DNA of 64,000 nucleotides from Endozoicomonas sp. 4G (GTDB lineage Bacteria; Pseudomonadota; Gammaproteobacteria; Pseudomonadales; Endozoicomonadaceae): NCBI RefSeq assembly GCF_023822025.1, contig NZ_CP082909.1, positions 5,686,001 to 5,750,000 of the forward strand, read 5' to 3'. Shown piece by piece: positions 62,774 to 64,000 of this stretch (position 1 is its first letter; each line of letters starts with the position of its first letter). The notes under the pieces were generated by a model. It saw only the letters and a program-made list of their open reading frames with translations, ran no database searches and was not told where the DNA came from. The position numbers and the translations under genes were made by a program.

Positions 62774-64000
62774 ATGTTGGACATCTCAGGAAAAACCCTG
62801 CCTCAGAATGGCTTGTCCAGCGGGCAGGGTGCATCAAATACCATAAAGTGGCTGGTGAAACGACTGGAGAATGCCTCGCTGAGCCGTATTGAGTTACAGC
62901 AAAAAGACGGCCTGATACCAGTAGGTTTGCCTGTACAGGACGTACCGATAGCCCAAGTCAGGATTAATCGCCCTTTTAGTCTGCTCAGGGCGGCCAGCAG
63001 GGGGTTGATCGGACTGGCTGAATCCTATATGAAAGGGGACTGGGATACGCCCGACCTGCAGGCTGTACTGGATTGGGGCATGGTCAATGAGAAGCAGATA
63101 GAAAAACAATTTTCCTCAACCTGGCTGTCTCGAAAACTGAATCGGATGAGCCATCTTTTAAACAACAATAGTCGTTCAGGAAGTCGTCGTAACATTGCTG
63201 CCCATTATGATTTGGGCAATGACTTTTATCGGTTGTGGCTGGACCCTTCCATGACCTATTCCAGCGCCCTGTTCAATGATAACGATGAAACACTGGAGCA
63301 GGCTCAGGCCAATAAATACCATCAGATACTGAACTGGCTGGATACAATGCCAGAGCATTCTGTGCTGGAAATTGGTTGTGGCTGGGGAGGCTTTGCCCGG
63401 TTATTACAGCAGCAGGGAGGACAGCATTATTTCGGAGTGACCCTGTCCACAGAGCAGCTACAGTTTGCCCGTCATTCACTTCAGCAGCAGGCGGGTTTCA
63501 ATGTTCATCTAAAAGATTACCGGGATATTCAGGGGCAGTATGACCGCATTGTCTCCATAGAAATGTTGGAGGCCGTAGGAGAAAACCACTGGCCCATCTA
63601 TTTTCAGAAAGTGTTTGATGTTCTCAAGCCCGGCGGGGTGGCTGTGATCCAGGTGATTACCATTGATCAAGAACGCTTCAACGATTACCGGGCAGAAGCC
63701 GACTTTATTCAGCGTTATATCTTCCCGGGCGGTATGCTCCCGACGGATCAGGTGATCCATGACCAATGTCACCAGGCAGGTCTGGCCATCGAGAACACAT
63801 ATTCTTTTGGTCGTGACTACGCCAGAACACTGTCAATCTGGGCTGAATCATTCAGGCAGCACTGGCCGGAGATTATGACTCTGGGCTTTGACGAGCATTT
63901 TAAACGCATGTGGCTGTTCTACCTCGCTTATTGTGAAGCGGGCTTTAAACAGGACAGTATCGACGTGCGACTTTATCAGATCAGTAAGCCTGATTTATAA
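62774..64000 (+). CDS. cfa: cyclopropane-fatty-acyl-phospholipid synthase-family methyltransferase
   Basis: This encodes 408 residues. The ATG directly follows the DUF1365 stop and the TAA is the last codon of the window, so the gene is complete. The Cfa core is clear: AAHYDLGNDFYRLWLDPSMT, motif I VLEIGCGWGGFARLL, and SIEMLEAVGENHWPIYF with the substrate-site residues. It transfers a methyl group from SAM to a double bond of membrane lipid chains. Under RpoE control this would remodel lipids in response to singlet oxygen or peroxide. Cyclopropane, methyl-branched or furan-precursor products are all possible. Confidence 0.93.
   Translation: MLDISGKTLPQNGLSSGQGASNTIKWLVKRLENASLSRIELQQKDGLIPVGLPVQDVPIAQVRINRPFSLLRAASRGLIGLAESYMKGDWDTPDLQAVLDWGMVNEKQIEKQFSSTWLSRKLNRMSHLLNNNSRSGSRRNIAAHYDLGNDFYRLWLDPSMTYSSALFNDNDETLEQAQANKYHQILNWLDTMPEHSVLEIGCGWGGFARLLQQQGGQHYFGVTLSTEQLQFARHSLQQQAGFNVHLKDYRDIQGQYDRIVSIEMLEAVGENHWPIYFQKVFDVLKPGGVAVIQVITIDQERFNDYRAEADFIQRYIFPGGMLPTDQVIHDQCHQAGLAIENTYSFGRDYARTLSIWAESFRQHWPEIMTLGFDEHFKRMWLFYLAYCEAGFKQDSIDVRLYQISKPDL

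Overview
The window looks like a chromosomal segment of a marine, host-associated gammaproteobacterium, most like Endozoicomonas. This is an inference from its eukaryotic-type effector genes (an F-box plus beta-propeller protein, a SidE-like giant protein), TonB-linked haem uptake, an RpoE-ChrR stress locus and many insertion-sequence scars. No rRNA, tRNA or CRISPR array was seen.

Layout. 1-7.8 kb: a signal-peptide gene cut by the left edge, a small coiled-coil/TM protein, a 1662-residue putative effector (SidE-type phosphodiesterase-like and kinase-like segments, pentapeptide-like repeats) and a TnpB-only IS200/IS605 element. 7.8-19.6 kb: a Fur-type iron region with tonB-exbB-exbD-hmuTUV on the minus strand, two TonB-dependent receptors, an amidohydrolase and a second coiled-coil/TM paralogue. 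19.6-25.3 kb: a decay zone. An IS4-family element with 12-bp inverted repeats and an 11-bp target duplication splits a toxin gene whose antitoxin survives. The same toxin is joined in frame to a truncated F-box gene. Beyond lie a LysR/PfpI pair and an AT-rich two-gene cassette (unknown protein plus HNH-like protein) bracketed by direct repeats. 25.4-33.9 kb: housekeeping and metal genes (Gfo/Idh oxidoreductase, GH1 glycosidase, CopA-CueR with a MerR-type promoter, HicAB, DUF411, gamma-glutamyltransferase).

34.1-52.3 kb is the most unusual part: seven tandem, same-strand paralogues of about 800 residues. They share a nearly invariant secreted/membrane head and have divergent tails carrying an HxD...H pattern that suggests a 2-oxoglutarate/Fe(II) dioxygenase fold. 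One copy is frameshifted at a homopolymer, one has lost the first metal ligand, and one ends in IS-derived sequence.

52.5-64 kb: the F-box/beta-propeller gene and a broken copy of it, a small GspM-like protein, a methyltransferase, a MATE exporter, an orphan hicB interrupted by a second TnpB element inserted exactly after TTAC, and finally the ECF sigma factor RpoE with its anti-sigma factor ChrR. These are divergent from an FAD oxidoreductase, a DUF1365 protein and a Cfa-type lipid methyltransferase. Both directions carry matching promoters, TGATCC-N16-CGTAG, which ties the lipid operon to the sigma factor.
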